A DNA stretch of 64,000 nucleotides, from contig CAJOFQ010000005.1 of the NCBI GenBank assembly GCA_905233955.1, positions 62,001-126,000 of the forward strand. Direction: 5' to 3'. The position numbers and the translations under genes are program-made. Of this stretch, positions 36,495 to 44,545 are shown piece after piece. Numbering within the stretch: the stretch's first letter is position 1; each line of letters begins with the position of its first letter. This DNA comes from an uncultured Lachnospiraceae bacterium (GTDB lineage: Bacteria; Bacillota; Clostridia; Lachnospirales; Lachnospiraceae). Under the pieces are notes generated by a model, which was not told the DNA's origin, did not search any database, and was given only the letters and a program-made list of their open reading frames with translations.

Positions 36495-37370
36495 ATGTTT
36501 GTCAGTGATCGTTGGAAGGATTATGAGATTCTCGACGCAACCTCAGGAGAAAAGCTGGAACGCTGGGGCGATTATCTTTTAGTGCGCCCTGATCCTCAGG
36601 TTATATGGGATACACAGGTCAATACTTCTCTATGGAACAAAAAAAACGCCCACTATCACCGCTCAAACCGCGGCGGTGGCAAGTGGGAGTTTTTTAATTT
36701 ACCAAAAGAGTGGAAGATAAGATATGAGCTTATTACAGGAGATGTGTTATCATTTAACTTGAAGCCGTTTTCCTTTAAGCATACCGGATTGTTCCCGGAG
36801 CAGGCGTGTAACTGGGATTTTGCTGCAAAAACCATAGCGGACTCAAACCGTCAGATATCAGTACTAAATCTTTTTGCATATACAGGGGGAGCGACACTGG
36901 CGTGCGCTGCTTCGGGTGCAAAGGTTACCCATGTTGACGCATCTAAGGGGATGGTTACATGGGCAAAGGAAAATTCAGTCATTTCAGGGATTGCCGATCG
37001 GCCGATACGGTGGCTTGTAGATGATTGTAAAAAGTTTGTAGAAAGAGAGCTGCGGCGAAAAAACAGGTATGACGCTATAATACTTGATCCGCCATCTTAT
37101 GGACGGGGACCAAAGGGCGAGACATGGAAGCTGGAGGACCAGATTTATGAGTTTTTATGTCTTCTGAAGGGATTGTTATCAGACAAGCCGCTTTTCTTTA
37201 TACTGAATTCGTACACTACGGGACTGCAGCCAGGGGTGCTTACATATCTGTGTGCCTCAGCTCTGGGATGTAAGGCTTCAGATATTCATTCGGATGAGGT
37301 TATGCTGCCTGTTACATACAGCAGGCTGAATCTGCCATGTGGAGCCTGTGCAAGGATTATTTTTTCGTGA
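36495..37370 (+). CDS. class I SAM methyltransferase, RlmI-like
   Basis: The start ATG 36495 lies 5 nt after the yajC stop with a poor ribosome binding site, so translation is likely coupled. The 291-residue protein has a short N-terminal beta domain, then a Rossmann methyltransferase core: VLNLFAYTGGATLACAASGA, VTHVDASKGMVTWAKEN, RWLVDDCKKFV and YDAIILDPPSYGRGPKG. DPPSY and the overall layout fit the RlmI/PF10672 group, usually 23S rRNA cytosine-5 methyltransferases. The conserved Cys used by m5C enzymes is not clearly placed, so the substrate is uncertain. Confidence 0.85.
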   Translation: MFVSDRWKDYEILDATSGEKLERWGDYLLVRPDPQVIWDTQVNTSLWNKKNAHYHRSNRGGGKWEFFNLPKEWKIRYELITGDVLSFNLKPFSFKHTGLFPEQACNWDFAAKTIADSNRQISVLNLFAYTGGATLACAASGAKVTHVDASKGMVTWAKENSVISGIADRPIRWLVDDCKKFVERELRRKNRYDAIILDPPSYGRGPKGETWKLEDQIYEFLCLLKGLLSDKPLFFILNSYTTGLQPGVLTYLCASALGCKASDIHSDEVMLPVTYSRLNLPCGACARIIFS

Positions 37371-37444
37371 TACAAATCTTTTTTTATAAGCTTCATCACA
37401 TTTCAGCTTGCAACGGCTGGGACTTATAGTTATCATGTTTTATT

Positions 37445-40126
37445 ATGAATAAGCAAATAACTATAGGTATAGTCGCGCATGTAGATGCCGGCAAGACAAC
37501 TCTATCAGAAGCAATTCTCTATAATACCCGGGCTATAAGCGATGTGGGAAGGGTCGATCATGGCAGCTCTCACCTGGATACAGATTCCATAGAGCAAGCC
37601 AGGGGGATTACAGTTTTTTCTTCCCAGGCCAATTTTACCATAGGAAATACAACCGTTACCCTTATAGATACTCCGGGACACTCGGATTTGTCGGCGGAGA
37701 CAGAGCGGGCACTTTATATTTTAGATTACGCTATTCTTATAATATCAGCCAGTGAAGGGGTTCAAAGTCACACCAGAACCCTTTGGAGGCTTCTTGTCAA
37801 GTATAATATCCCAACATTTGTTTTTATAAATAAGATCGATCTTACAGATAATAATTACAGTGATCTGATAAACCAGTTAACAGATACATTCGGGGATGGA
37901 TTTGTGTTATTCGATAATGAACCGGATGAAGATACCATGGAAGAGATTGCTTTGCTGGACGAAGCATATATGGACAGTTTCCTGGAAAAAGGCACTCTGG
38001 CGGATGAAGAAATCTCACAAATGGTAGCCGGGCGGCTGCTTTTTCCCTGTTTTTGCGGCTGCGCATTAAAAAATACAGGCGTTGAGAAACTGCTTGGTGC
38101 CCTGGATAAATATACTACGAATAAACAGTATGGCGACGAATTTGCCGCCAAGGTATATAAGATCACATTTGACAGCAAGGGTCAGAGACTTACGCATCTT
38201 AAGGTTACCGGGGGAGCTCTGTCAATAAGACAGGAAATAAGAGGAATAAAGCCGGATGGTGAAGGTGAAGAGGATTTTGAGTCAGATGATGAATTCTGGA
38301 ATGAAAAAATAAGTGAGATCAGAAAATACCAGGGTAAAGACTATGACAGTCTCCAAAGGGCCGACGCCGGTGAGGTAGTCAGTGTATGCGGATTATCATA
38401 TACCATGCCCGGAATGGGATTGGGAGAGCAGGAAGATTGTCCGGCTCCTTCAGTGTCGCCTGTTATCTCATATGATATGAAAATTCTTGGAGATGACAAA
38501 CCGCTTTTTGTATATAAAAAGCTTAAGGCTTTGGAGGATGAATGGCCTGAGCTGTCACTGAAATGGAACGAGGCTAATAAAGCAATTTCAGTTATGCTGA
38601 TGGGACAGGTTCAGACCCAGGTACTGGGAACTATTATCCATGATAGATTTGGTTATGTAGTTGAGTTTGGTCAGGGCAGGATTGCATATCGTGAGACTAT
38701 ATCATCCCCGGTGGAGGGAGTAGGTCATTTTGAGCCACTGCGCCATTATGCTGAGGTACATCTGTTATTAGAACCTGCGGCAAGGGGCAGCGGTTTATCC
38801 TTTGACAGCAGGTGCGAGCCTGACACCCTTGCATTAAACTGGCAGAGGCTTGTGCTAACCCATTTGAAGGAAAAAAAGCATTTAGGAGTGATGACAGGAT
38901 CTCCAATTACAGATATGAAGATCACGCTTGTGGCAGGAAAGGCCCATCCCAAGCATACAATGGGAGGTGATTTCAGACAGGCAACATACCGCGCCATCAG
39001 GCAGGGACTTATGAAAGCTGAGGGCGTTTTATTAGAACCTTATTACAGGTTTACAATTGAGCTTCCAGCTGCACAGCTTGGACGGGCTATGACGGATGTA
39101 TCAGCAATGAGCGGCAGGTTTAATTCCCCAGGACAGGATGGAGACATGGCTACGCTTACAGGTATGGCCCCGGTTTCCACGATGTTTGAATACGCTGCTA
39201 ATTTGAGCGCATATACAGCAGGGGAAGGCAGGATATCCCTTGCACTGGCAGGTTATTATCCCTGCCATAATTCTGAGGAAGTGATTGAAAGCAGAGCTTA
39301 TGATCCGATTTTAGATATTAAAAATCCAACAGGCTCGGTTTTCTGCACCCATGGAGCCGGTTATGTAGTTCCATGGGATCAGGTAGAAGAATATATGCAT
39401 TTGGAGGGCATGTCAGGCAGCGGCGAAGCTTCACAAACAGAAAAAATAATGCCGGTATTCATTCCTAAAGAAGCCAAAGCAAAAAAATATCAGGGAACGA
39501 TGGAAGAGGATACCGAGCTGATGATGATTTTTGAAAGGGAATTTGGTCCTGTAAAAAGGAGACAAATCTTTGAAAAAAAGGAGATAAGACCACCATCAGG
39601 ACCCGACATCGGACATTCAACAGAAAAGTATCTTGCAAAAGCCAGAGAAAAGGAAGAAAAGAAACGCGCCAAACGAAAAAAATATCTGCTGGTGGATGGA
39701 TATAATGTTATTCATTCGATAGACAGACTAAAGGAGCTGGCAAAAGACGATCTTATGGCGGCGCGTGGGATGCTGGCCGATGAGCTTTGTAATTACCAGG
39801 GTTATACAGGCTATAACATAATACTGGTTTTTGATGCCTATAAAGTTAGCGGTGGAAAAGAACACATAGATAAGTACAATGGTATATATGTAGTATATAC
39901 CAGAGAAGCAGAAACGGCGGATGCGTACATCGAAAAAGCAACTCATGAAATGGCCAGGGAACATGATGTAACAGTGGTATCGTCAGATGGTATGGTTCAG
40001 ATAATAGTTTTAGGAGCGGGTGGTATAAGAATGTCATCCCGTGAACTGGACTTTGATATGAAGAGAGTCAATAAAGAAGGTATTGAAAGCATTGAAAAGA
40101 GTCAAGGAGGTATAGATAATGCTTAA
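37445..40126 (+). CDS. Tet(M)-like translation GTPase fused to a Rae1/YacP-type NYN nuclease domain
   Basis: The 893-residue protein has two parts. Residues 1 to about 660 are an EF-G-like ribosomal-protection GTPase: G1 AHVDAGKTT (11-19), G3 DTPGH (75-79), G4 NKID (129-132), followed by the beta-barrel and domain IV-V regions. After a charged linker (about 685-745), residues 747-885 match YacP/Rae1, a PIN-like RNase: LLVDGYNVIHS (Asp751), ILVFDAYKVSGG (Asp797), AETADAYIEKA (Asp826) and VVSSDGMVQ (Asp848). Rae1 cuts mRNA in the ribosomal A site in Bacillus, where EF-G-like factors bind. The fusion therefore suggests a GTPase that delivers a nuclease to ribosomes. The gene overlaps the following ATPase gene by 8 nt. 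Being a chromosomal fusion outside any mobile element, it is unlikely to be a simple tetracycline resistance gene. The ribosome binding site is weak. Confidence 0.88.
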   Translation: MNKQITIGIVAHVDAGKTTLSEAILYNTRAISDVGRVDHGSSHLDTDSIEQARGITVFSSQANFTIGNTTVTLIDTPGHSDLSAETERALYILDYAILIISASEGVQSHTRTLWRLLVKYNIPTFVFINKIDLTDNNYSDLINQLTDTFGDGFVLFDNEPDEDTMEEIALLDEAYMDSFLEKGTLADEEISQMVAGRLLFPCFCGCALKNTGVEKLLGALDKYTTNKQYGDEFAAKVYKITFDSKGQRLTHLKVTGGALSIRQEIRGIKPDGEGEEDFESDDEFWNEKISEIRKYQGKDYDSLQRADAGEVVSVCGLSYTMPGMGLGEQEDCPAPSVSPVISYDMKILGDDKPLFVYKKLKALEDEWPELSLKWNEANKAISVMLMGQVQTQVLGTIIHDRFGYVVEFGQGRIAYRETISSPVEGVGHFEPLRHYAEVHLLLEPAARGSGLSFDSRCEPDTLALNWQRLVLTHLKEKKHLGVMTGSPITDMKITLVAGKAHPKHTMGGDFRQATYRAIRQGLMKAEGVLLEPYYRFTIELPAAQLGRAMTDVSAMSGRFNSPGQDGDMATLTGMAPVSTMFEYAANLSAYTAGEGRISLALAGYYPCHNSEEVIESRAYDPILDIKNPTGSVFCTHGAGYVVPWDQVEEYMHLEGMSGSGEASQTEKIMPVFIPKEAKAKKYQGTMEEDTELMMIFEREFGPVKRRQIFEKKEIRPPSGPDIGHSTEKYLAKAREKEEKKRAKRKKYLLVDGYNVIHSIDRLKELAKDDLMAARGMLADELCNYQGYTGYNIILVFDAYKVSGGKEHIDKYNGIYVVYTREAETADAYIEKATHEMAREHDVTVVSSDGMVQIIVLGAGGIRMSSRELDFDMKRVNKEGIESIEKSQGGIDNA

Positions 40127-41690
40127 GGATCAAAAGATTATAATAGGACAGACAGACGATGGCAGCAGGATTGTAATGGAGCCTTCCATGGCTAACCGCC
40201 ATGGAATAATTGCCGGTGCTACAGGCAGTGGAAAGACAGTATCATTAAAGGTTTTGGCAGAGGCATTTTCATCCCTTGGAGTACCTGTATTTGTGTCAGA
40301 TGTCAAGGGTGATCTGGCGGGTATGTCTGCGGCAGGGACTATGACAGATAATGTCAAAAACAGATTAAATGATTTTGGAATAGAGGATTTCTCTTTTGAA
40401 GCTTATCCAGTGATCTTTTGGGATGTATATGGTAAAAACGGTATACCGCTTCGCACAACCATATCTGAAATGGGTCCCATGCTTCTGGCGCGGATAATGA
40501 ATCTGACCAATGTACAATCTGATGTACTGTCTGTTATTTTTAAAATTGCAGATGATGAGAACCTGCTCCTTATTGACACCAAGGATTTAAAATCCATGAT
40601 AGCATATGTTTCAGAAAAGAGTAAGGAATTGGAGTCCTCCTATGGCAAGCTGTCCGGACAGTCCCTTGCTGCCATTACCAGATCAGTTGTGGCGCTTGAG
40701 GCTGAAGGAGGTGAAACCTTCTTTGGAGAACCGGCTTTGTCCGTGAACGACTGGTTTACTACAGATTCTTCATCCAGGGGAATGATGCATATTCTGGATG
40801 CCTCTGCACTTATTGGTGCTCCAAGGTTATATGCTACATTTTTGTTGTGGCTTTTATCAGAGCTGTTTGAAACTCTGCCTGAGGTAGGGGATATGGAAAA
40901 ACCCAAAATGGTTTTCTTTTTTGATGAGGCTCATTTACTGTTTCATGATGCGCCAAAGGTTCTTGTTGAGAAAATTGAACAGGTTGTAAAATTAGTAAGA
41001 TCAAAGGGTGTGGGAATTTATTTTTGTACTCAGAACCCTGCGGATATTCCGGGAGGCGTGCTGTCCCAGCTTGGAAATAAAATAGAACACGCGCTTCATG
41101 CCTATACTCCTGCGGAGCAAAAGGGCGTTAAAACAATAGCTCAGGCTTATCCCGTTAATCCGGATTTTGATACATATGAAGCGATACAGTCACTTGGCAC
41201 AGGAGAAGCTGTAGTATCACTGCTTGGAGCAGACGGAATACCCCAAAAGGCTTCAAAGGTCAAGATATACCCGCCGCAGTCATCAATGTCAGCAATAGAA
41301 GACAGTCAAAGGGCATCCCTGATTAAGAGCAGCGTTCTATATTCAAAGTACCAGAATGCGTATGATCCGGATTCAGCTTATGAATTTTTGCAGAGGCGTG
41401 GGGCTGATATAGAAAAGCAGAAAGAAGAGGAGCGGATGGCAAGGGAAGAAGAAAAAGAATCCCAAAAGCAGCAACAGGCAGCTCAAAAGGCCAAAGATCA
41501 GGAGGAAAAACGCCAGGATCGCATAAAAAAGCAGGCTGTAAAGTCAGTTGGAAATACAGTTGCCGGAACAGTCGGTCGTCAAATAGGAAAACAGGTGACT
41601 AAAAATATGGGAACCTTTGGCAAGCAGTTAGGTGGAAATGTAGGAGCAAGTATTGGCAGGGGTATTCTGTCAACGCTGCTTAAGATGTGA
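40119..41690 (+). CDS. HerA-like DUF853 ATPase
   Basis: The 523-residue protein starts with the HerA/FtsK-type P-loop GATGSGKT (33-40) and has Walker B MVFFFDEAH (Asp269-Glu270), an arginine-bearing segment near RSKGVGIYFCTQNPADIP and a C-terminal Lys/Glu/Gln coiled coil (about 420-470) ending in a Gly-rich tail. The DUF853 family is widespread, hexameric by homology to HerA, and of unknown role; HerA itself works with a nuclease in DNA end processing. ATG 40119 lies inside the end of the GTPase-nuclease gene, indicating coupled expression. Confidence 0.88.
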   Translation: MLKDQKIIIGQTDDGSRIVMEPSMANRHGIIAGATGSGKTVSLKVLAEAFSSLGVPVFVSDVKGDLAGMSAAGTMTDNVKNRLNDFGIEDFSFEAYPVIFWDVYGKNGIPLRTTISEMGPMLLARIMNLTNVQSDVLSVIFKIADDENLLLIDTKDLKSMIAYVSEKSKELESSYGKLSGQSLAAITRSVVALEAEGGETFFGEPALSVNDWFTTDSSSRGMMHILDASALIGAPRLYATFLLWLLSELFETLPEVGDMEKPKMVFFFDEAHLLFHDAPKVLVEKIEQVVKLVRSKGVGIYFCTQNPADIPGGVLSQLGNKIEHALHAYTPAEQKGVKTIAQAYPVNPDFDTYEAIQSLGTGEAVVSLLGADGIPQKASKVKIYPPQSSMSAIEDSQRASLIKSSVLYSKYQNAYDPDSAYEFLQRRGADIEKQKEEERMAREEEKESQKQQQAAQKAKDQEEKRQDRIKKQAVKSVGNTVAGTVGRQIGKQVTKNMGTFGKQLGGNVGASIGRGILSTLLKM

Positions 41691-41701
41691 AAGGTTAAGA
41701 T

Positions 41702-42337
41702 ATGGAAAAGTGTTGTCTGATAGTATCAGGCGGAGAATATGATCCGATCTGTGATGAATTAAAGGCTTCAGATTACATAATATCATGTGATAAGGGATAT
41801 ATTTATGCCGAAAAAATGGGAATAAAAAGTGATATAATAATAGGGGATTTTGATTCGGCATCAGAACCGGAAACTGATATTCCCATAGAGCGCTATCCTG
41901 TAAAAAAGGATGATACCGATACCATGCTTGCCATAAAGCATGCGCTTAAAAAAAGCTGGAAAAATATTATTATATGCTGTGCCTTTGGAGGAAGACTTGA
42001 CCATACTTTGGCTAATATTCAGGCAGCATCTTATGCAGCAGACAGGGGGTGCAGCGTAAGAGTTTTGGGAAAGGATACACAGCTTTTTGTTTTTCGTGAT
42101 GGAAACATAAGCATAAAAAAGAAGGAGCACTGGTCATTGTCGGTTTTTGCATTGAGTGATGAATGCAGGGGAGTAACCATTCGAGGGACAAAATATGACT
42201 GCTCTGATATAATTATAAAAAACACTTTTCCGCTTGGAGTCAGCAATGCATGGAAAGATGATAAGGCACTAATTTCAGTAGGATCAGGAATAATTCTGGT
42301 TCTGTGTTCAAGAATGAAAGAGGTAGAAAATGGATAA
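41702..42337 (+). CDS. thiN: thiamine diphosphokinase
   Basis: Transfers pyrophosphate from ATP to thiamine, giving the active coenzyme. The 211-residue protein has the family pattern: LIVSGGEYDP, IISCDKGYIYAEKMGIKSDIIIGDFDS, KKDDTDTMLAIKHAL, and ICCAFGGRLDHTLANIQA. The Asp-rich sites bind Mg-ATP. It begins 11 nt after the ATPase gene and overlaps the next unknown gene by 8 nt. Confidence 0.93.
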   Translation: MEKCCLIVSGGEYDPICDELKASDYIISCDKGYIYAEKMGIKSDIIIGDFDSASEPETDIPIERYPVKKDDTDTMLAIKHALKKSWKNIIICCAFGGRLDHTLANIQAASYAADRGCSVRVLGKDTQLFVFRDGNISIKKKEHWSLSVFALSDECRGVTIRGTKYDCSDIIIKNTFPLGVSNAWKDDKALISVGSGIILVLCSRMKEVENG

Positions 42338-43400
42338 AAGGTTTTGGTGTGATGAAAGCTATAAGGCAGATATCACAGAATACACTGACAGTATTATGGC
42401 AAGGTATGGAATTTCATCACAGCCTGCCAGACGGGAGATTATGTATCTTGCTAACAAAGGCAATACTGTGGCGTTAAAGTTTTATGCTGATATGATCTAC
42501 TATCGTTCTATACTTCGCAAATATCCGTATAGAAGCGCTTTTTCATTATACCTTAATGCTGCTGGTATATCATTAGATGATGATGGTAATTTAAGCTGCA
42601 GCGGTCATGCATATCCTATGGCTTTCTGGTCAGTAGCCCATTATCTTGTTGACTATAAACGGGAATCTGACCTGAAAAAAAGTGAGACTATACCATTTAT
42701 TGAAGATATGCCGCTGGAAGAAAGGCTTGCTATGGCATTAGAGCTTGCGGTGGCTTGCGTGGACTATGAGCAGGCAATGGGAGCGGTCAATCTGATTGGG
42801 CGTATTTTGCAGATACTTTCAAAGGACGAAGGCCTGTATGAAAAGCTGTTTTCGGTATTAAAGGAGATTGTATTTGAACACGATTTTTCAGGTGTTAATA
42901 TTGATCCGAAAACGGATGGATCCTTTGGGGCATGTGCTGCTCTTACAGATGTTTTTTTTGAGGCTGCCGCTGATAACGGTTATGTATATGCCTGCAACAG
43001 CCTTGCCAACAGGGAGGCTGACAACATAATAAACCTTTCAAACGATAACAAATCCGAAGCATTAGACCCGGCTATACAAAGGTATTTAAGCTATCTGAAA
43101 AAATCTGCGGACAAATACGAGCCTTACGCTGCCAACCGACTTGGTTTGTTTTATACCACAGGTGAGATTAAGGGCAGCACAGGAAAAAAGTTTTTTAAAG
43201 AGTATATTGATTACGGTTTGGGAAAGGAATATTTTACAAAGGCAACAATGTATCCCGATGCCAATTCAGCCTGGGCTTTCTTTAATCTGATTAAGTATTA
43301 CCATCGGGATTATGACACCAATCTTGCTTTGCTTGATGAACATATGGGCTATATACAGGCCTTGAATTCTGAAGTATATGATCTGGCTATGGAGCTATAG
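42330..43400 (+). CDS. unknown helical, Sel1/TPR-like protein
   Basis: The 356-residue cytoplasmic protein has no recognised family. It looks all-helical with repeats of the Sel1/TPR kind: NKGNTVALKFYADMIYYRSIL, YPMAFWSVAHYLVDYK, GYVYACNSLANREAD, YEPYAANRLGLFYTTGEIKG and YPDANSAWAFFNLIKYYHR. Such repeats normally serve as protein-binding scaffolds. It overlaps thiN by 8 nt and precedes hydE by 14 nt, so it is part of the same transcript as the GTPase-nuclease, the HerA-like ATPase and hydE. Confidence 0.7.
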   Translation: MDKRFWCDESYKADITEYTDSIMARYGISSQPARREIMYLANKGNTVALKFYADMIYYRSILRKYPYRSAFSLYLNAAGISLDDDGNLSCSGHAYPMAFWSVAHYLVDYKRESDLKKSETIPFIEDMPLEERLAMALELAVACVDYEQAMGAVNLIGRILQILSKDEGLYEKLFSVLKEIVFEHDFSGVNIDPKTDGSFGACAALTDVFFEAAADNGYVYACNSLANREADNIINLSNDNKSEALDPAIQRYLSYLKKSADKYEPYAANRLGLFYTTGEIKGSTGKKFFKEYIDYGLGKEYFTKATMYPDANSAWAFFNLIKYYHRDYDTNLALLDEHMGYIQALNSEVYDLAMEL

Positions 43401-43414
43401 GGAGGGAGCAGTTA

Positions 43415-44464
43415 TTGGAGAAAAGCATAATACAATCGGTCAGGCAATCAAAGGATATTTCTCTTGAGCAGCTTAAAGCTTTGCTTGAAATGACAGATGA
43501 GGATAGCAAAGAATATTTATTCTCCCAGGCCAGGGAAGTGACAGATGATATTTTTCATAGAGAAATTTATCTTAGAGGCCTTTTGGAGTTTACGAACTAT
43601 TGTAAAAATGATTGTTATTATTGCGGTATCAGATGCAGTAATAAAAACGCTGACAGATACAGACTTTCAGATGAAGAGATTCTTTTATGCGCTGATGAAG
43701 GAGCCCGGATAGGGTTTAGAACCTTTGTATTACAGGGTGGCGAGGATCCATATTATGATGATGAGATGATATGTTCCATTGTTCGAAAGATCAAGGAAAG
43801 GCACCTATCATGCGCTGTTACGCTGTCCATAGGAGAAAAGTCCCGGGAAAGCTATGAAAAGTATTTCAAGGCAGGTGCCGAGAGATATTTACTGAGACAT
43901 GAGACTGCCGACCAGGAGCACTATGGTAAGCTTCATCCCGAAAATATGTCTCTTGAAAACAGAAAAAGATGTCTTAGGGATTTAAAGGATATCGGTTTTC
44001 AGACCGGCTGCGGCATCATGGTCGGTTCTCCCTATCAGACTTTTGAAACCATATTTGAAGATATAAAATTCATGCAGGAGCTGGGTCCGCATATGATAGG
44101 AATCGGGCCCTTCATTTCTCATAGGGACACTCCTTTTTGTGATGAGGAAAACGGCAGCGTTTCAATGACTTTGATATTGCTTTCGATATTAAGGCTTTTA
44201 TTCCCGAAGGTTTTGCTGCCTGCCACAACTGCTCTGGGAACGGCAGATGCTTTAGGAAGAGAAAAGGGAATACTTGCAGGGGCTAATGTTCTTATGCCCA
44301 ATTTATCCCCTGTTGGGGTAAGAAAAAAATACCTGTTATATGATGGAAAAATATGCACGGGAGAAGAGGCTGCCGAGTGTAATAATTGTCTTCGAAGAAG
44401 AGTAGAAAGAATAGGATATCATGTAACAGATGGCAGAGGAGATCATCCTGACTATACATTTTGA
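43415..44464 (+). CDS. hydE: [FeFe]-hydrogenase H-cluster radical SAM maturase HydE
   Basis: TTG 43415 is the start, after a strong GGGAGGG. The 349-residue protein has the radical SAM cluster Cys63-x3-Cys67-x2-Cys70 (YCKNDCYYC), the HydE-typical LQGGEDPYY, and a second C-terminal cysteine group (CTGEEAAECNNC) that holds an extra cluster in some HydE proteins. HydE works with HydF and HydG to build the diiron subcluster. HydF and HydG are not in the window, and the hydrogenase itself is 26 kb away at 15635. Confidence 0.93.
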   Translation: MEKSIIQSVRQSKDISLEQLKALLEMTDEDSKEYLFSQAREVTDDIFHREIYLRGLLEFTNYCKNDCYYCGIRCSNKNADRYRLSDEEILLCADEGARIGFRTFVLQGGEDPYYDDEMICSIVRKIKERHLSCAVTLSIGEKSRESYEKYFKAGAERYLLRHETADQEHYGKLHPENMSLENRKRCLRDLKDIGFQTGCGIMVGSPYQTFETIFEDIKFMQELGPHMIGIGPFISHRDTPFCDEENGSVSMTLILLSILRLLFPKVLLPATTALGTADALGREKGILAGANVLMPNLSPVGVRKKYLLYDGKICTGEEAAECNNCLRRRVERIGYHVTDGRGDHPDYTF

Positions 44465-44527
44465 CCCAAATATGATATCATTGAAAGGTATGTTATTTGG
44501 GTTTAGGATCTGCTAGATACAGATCCT
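44464..44527 (+). promoter_or_regulatory. two stem-loops ahead of the MMPL gene
   Basis: The first inverted repeat pairs 44464-44472 with 44494-44502 (9 bp, 21-nt spacer). The second pairs 44505-44512 with 44520-44527 (8 bp, 7-nt loop). They fill the gap between the hydE stop and the MMPL ribosome binding site (GGAG about 44533). Neither has a T-run. They could be operators or RNA structures. Confidence 0.4.
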
Positions 44528-44545
44528 TGGATGGAGTGTGTAATT

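Noticed and set aside
37445..40126. Calling this gene a tetracycline resistance determinant
   Set aside because: It has the Tet(M)-like core, but also a nuclease domain and a chromosomal housekeeping context with no mobile element. A resistance role is not supported by sequence alone.
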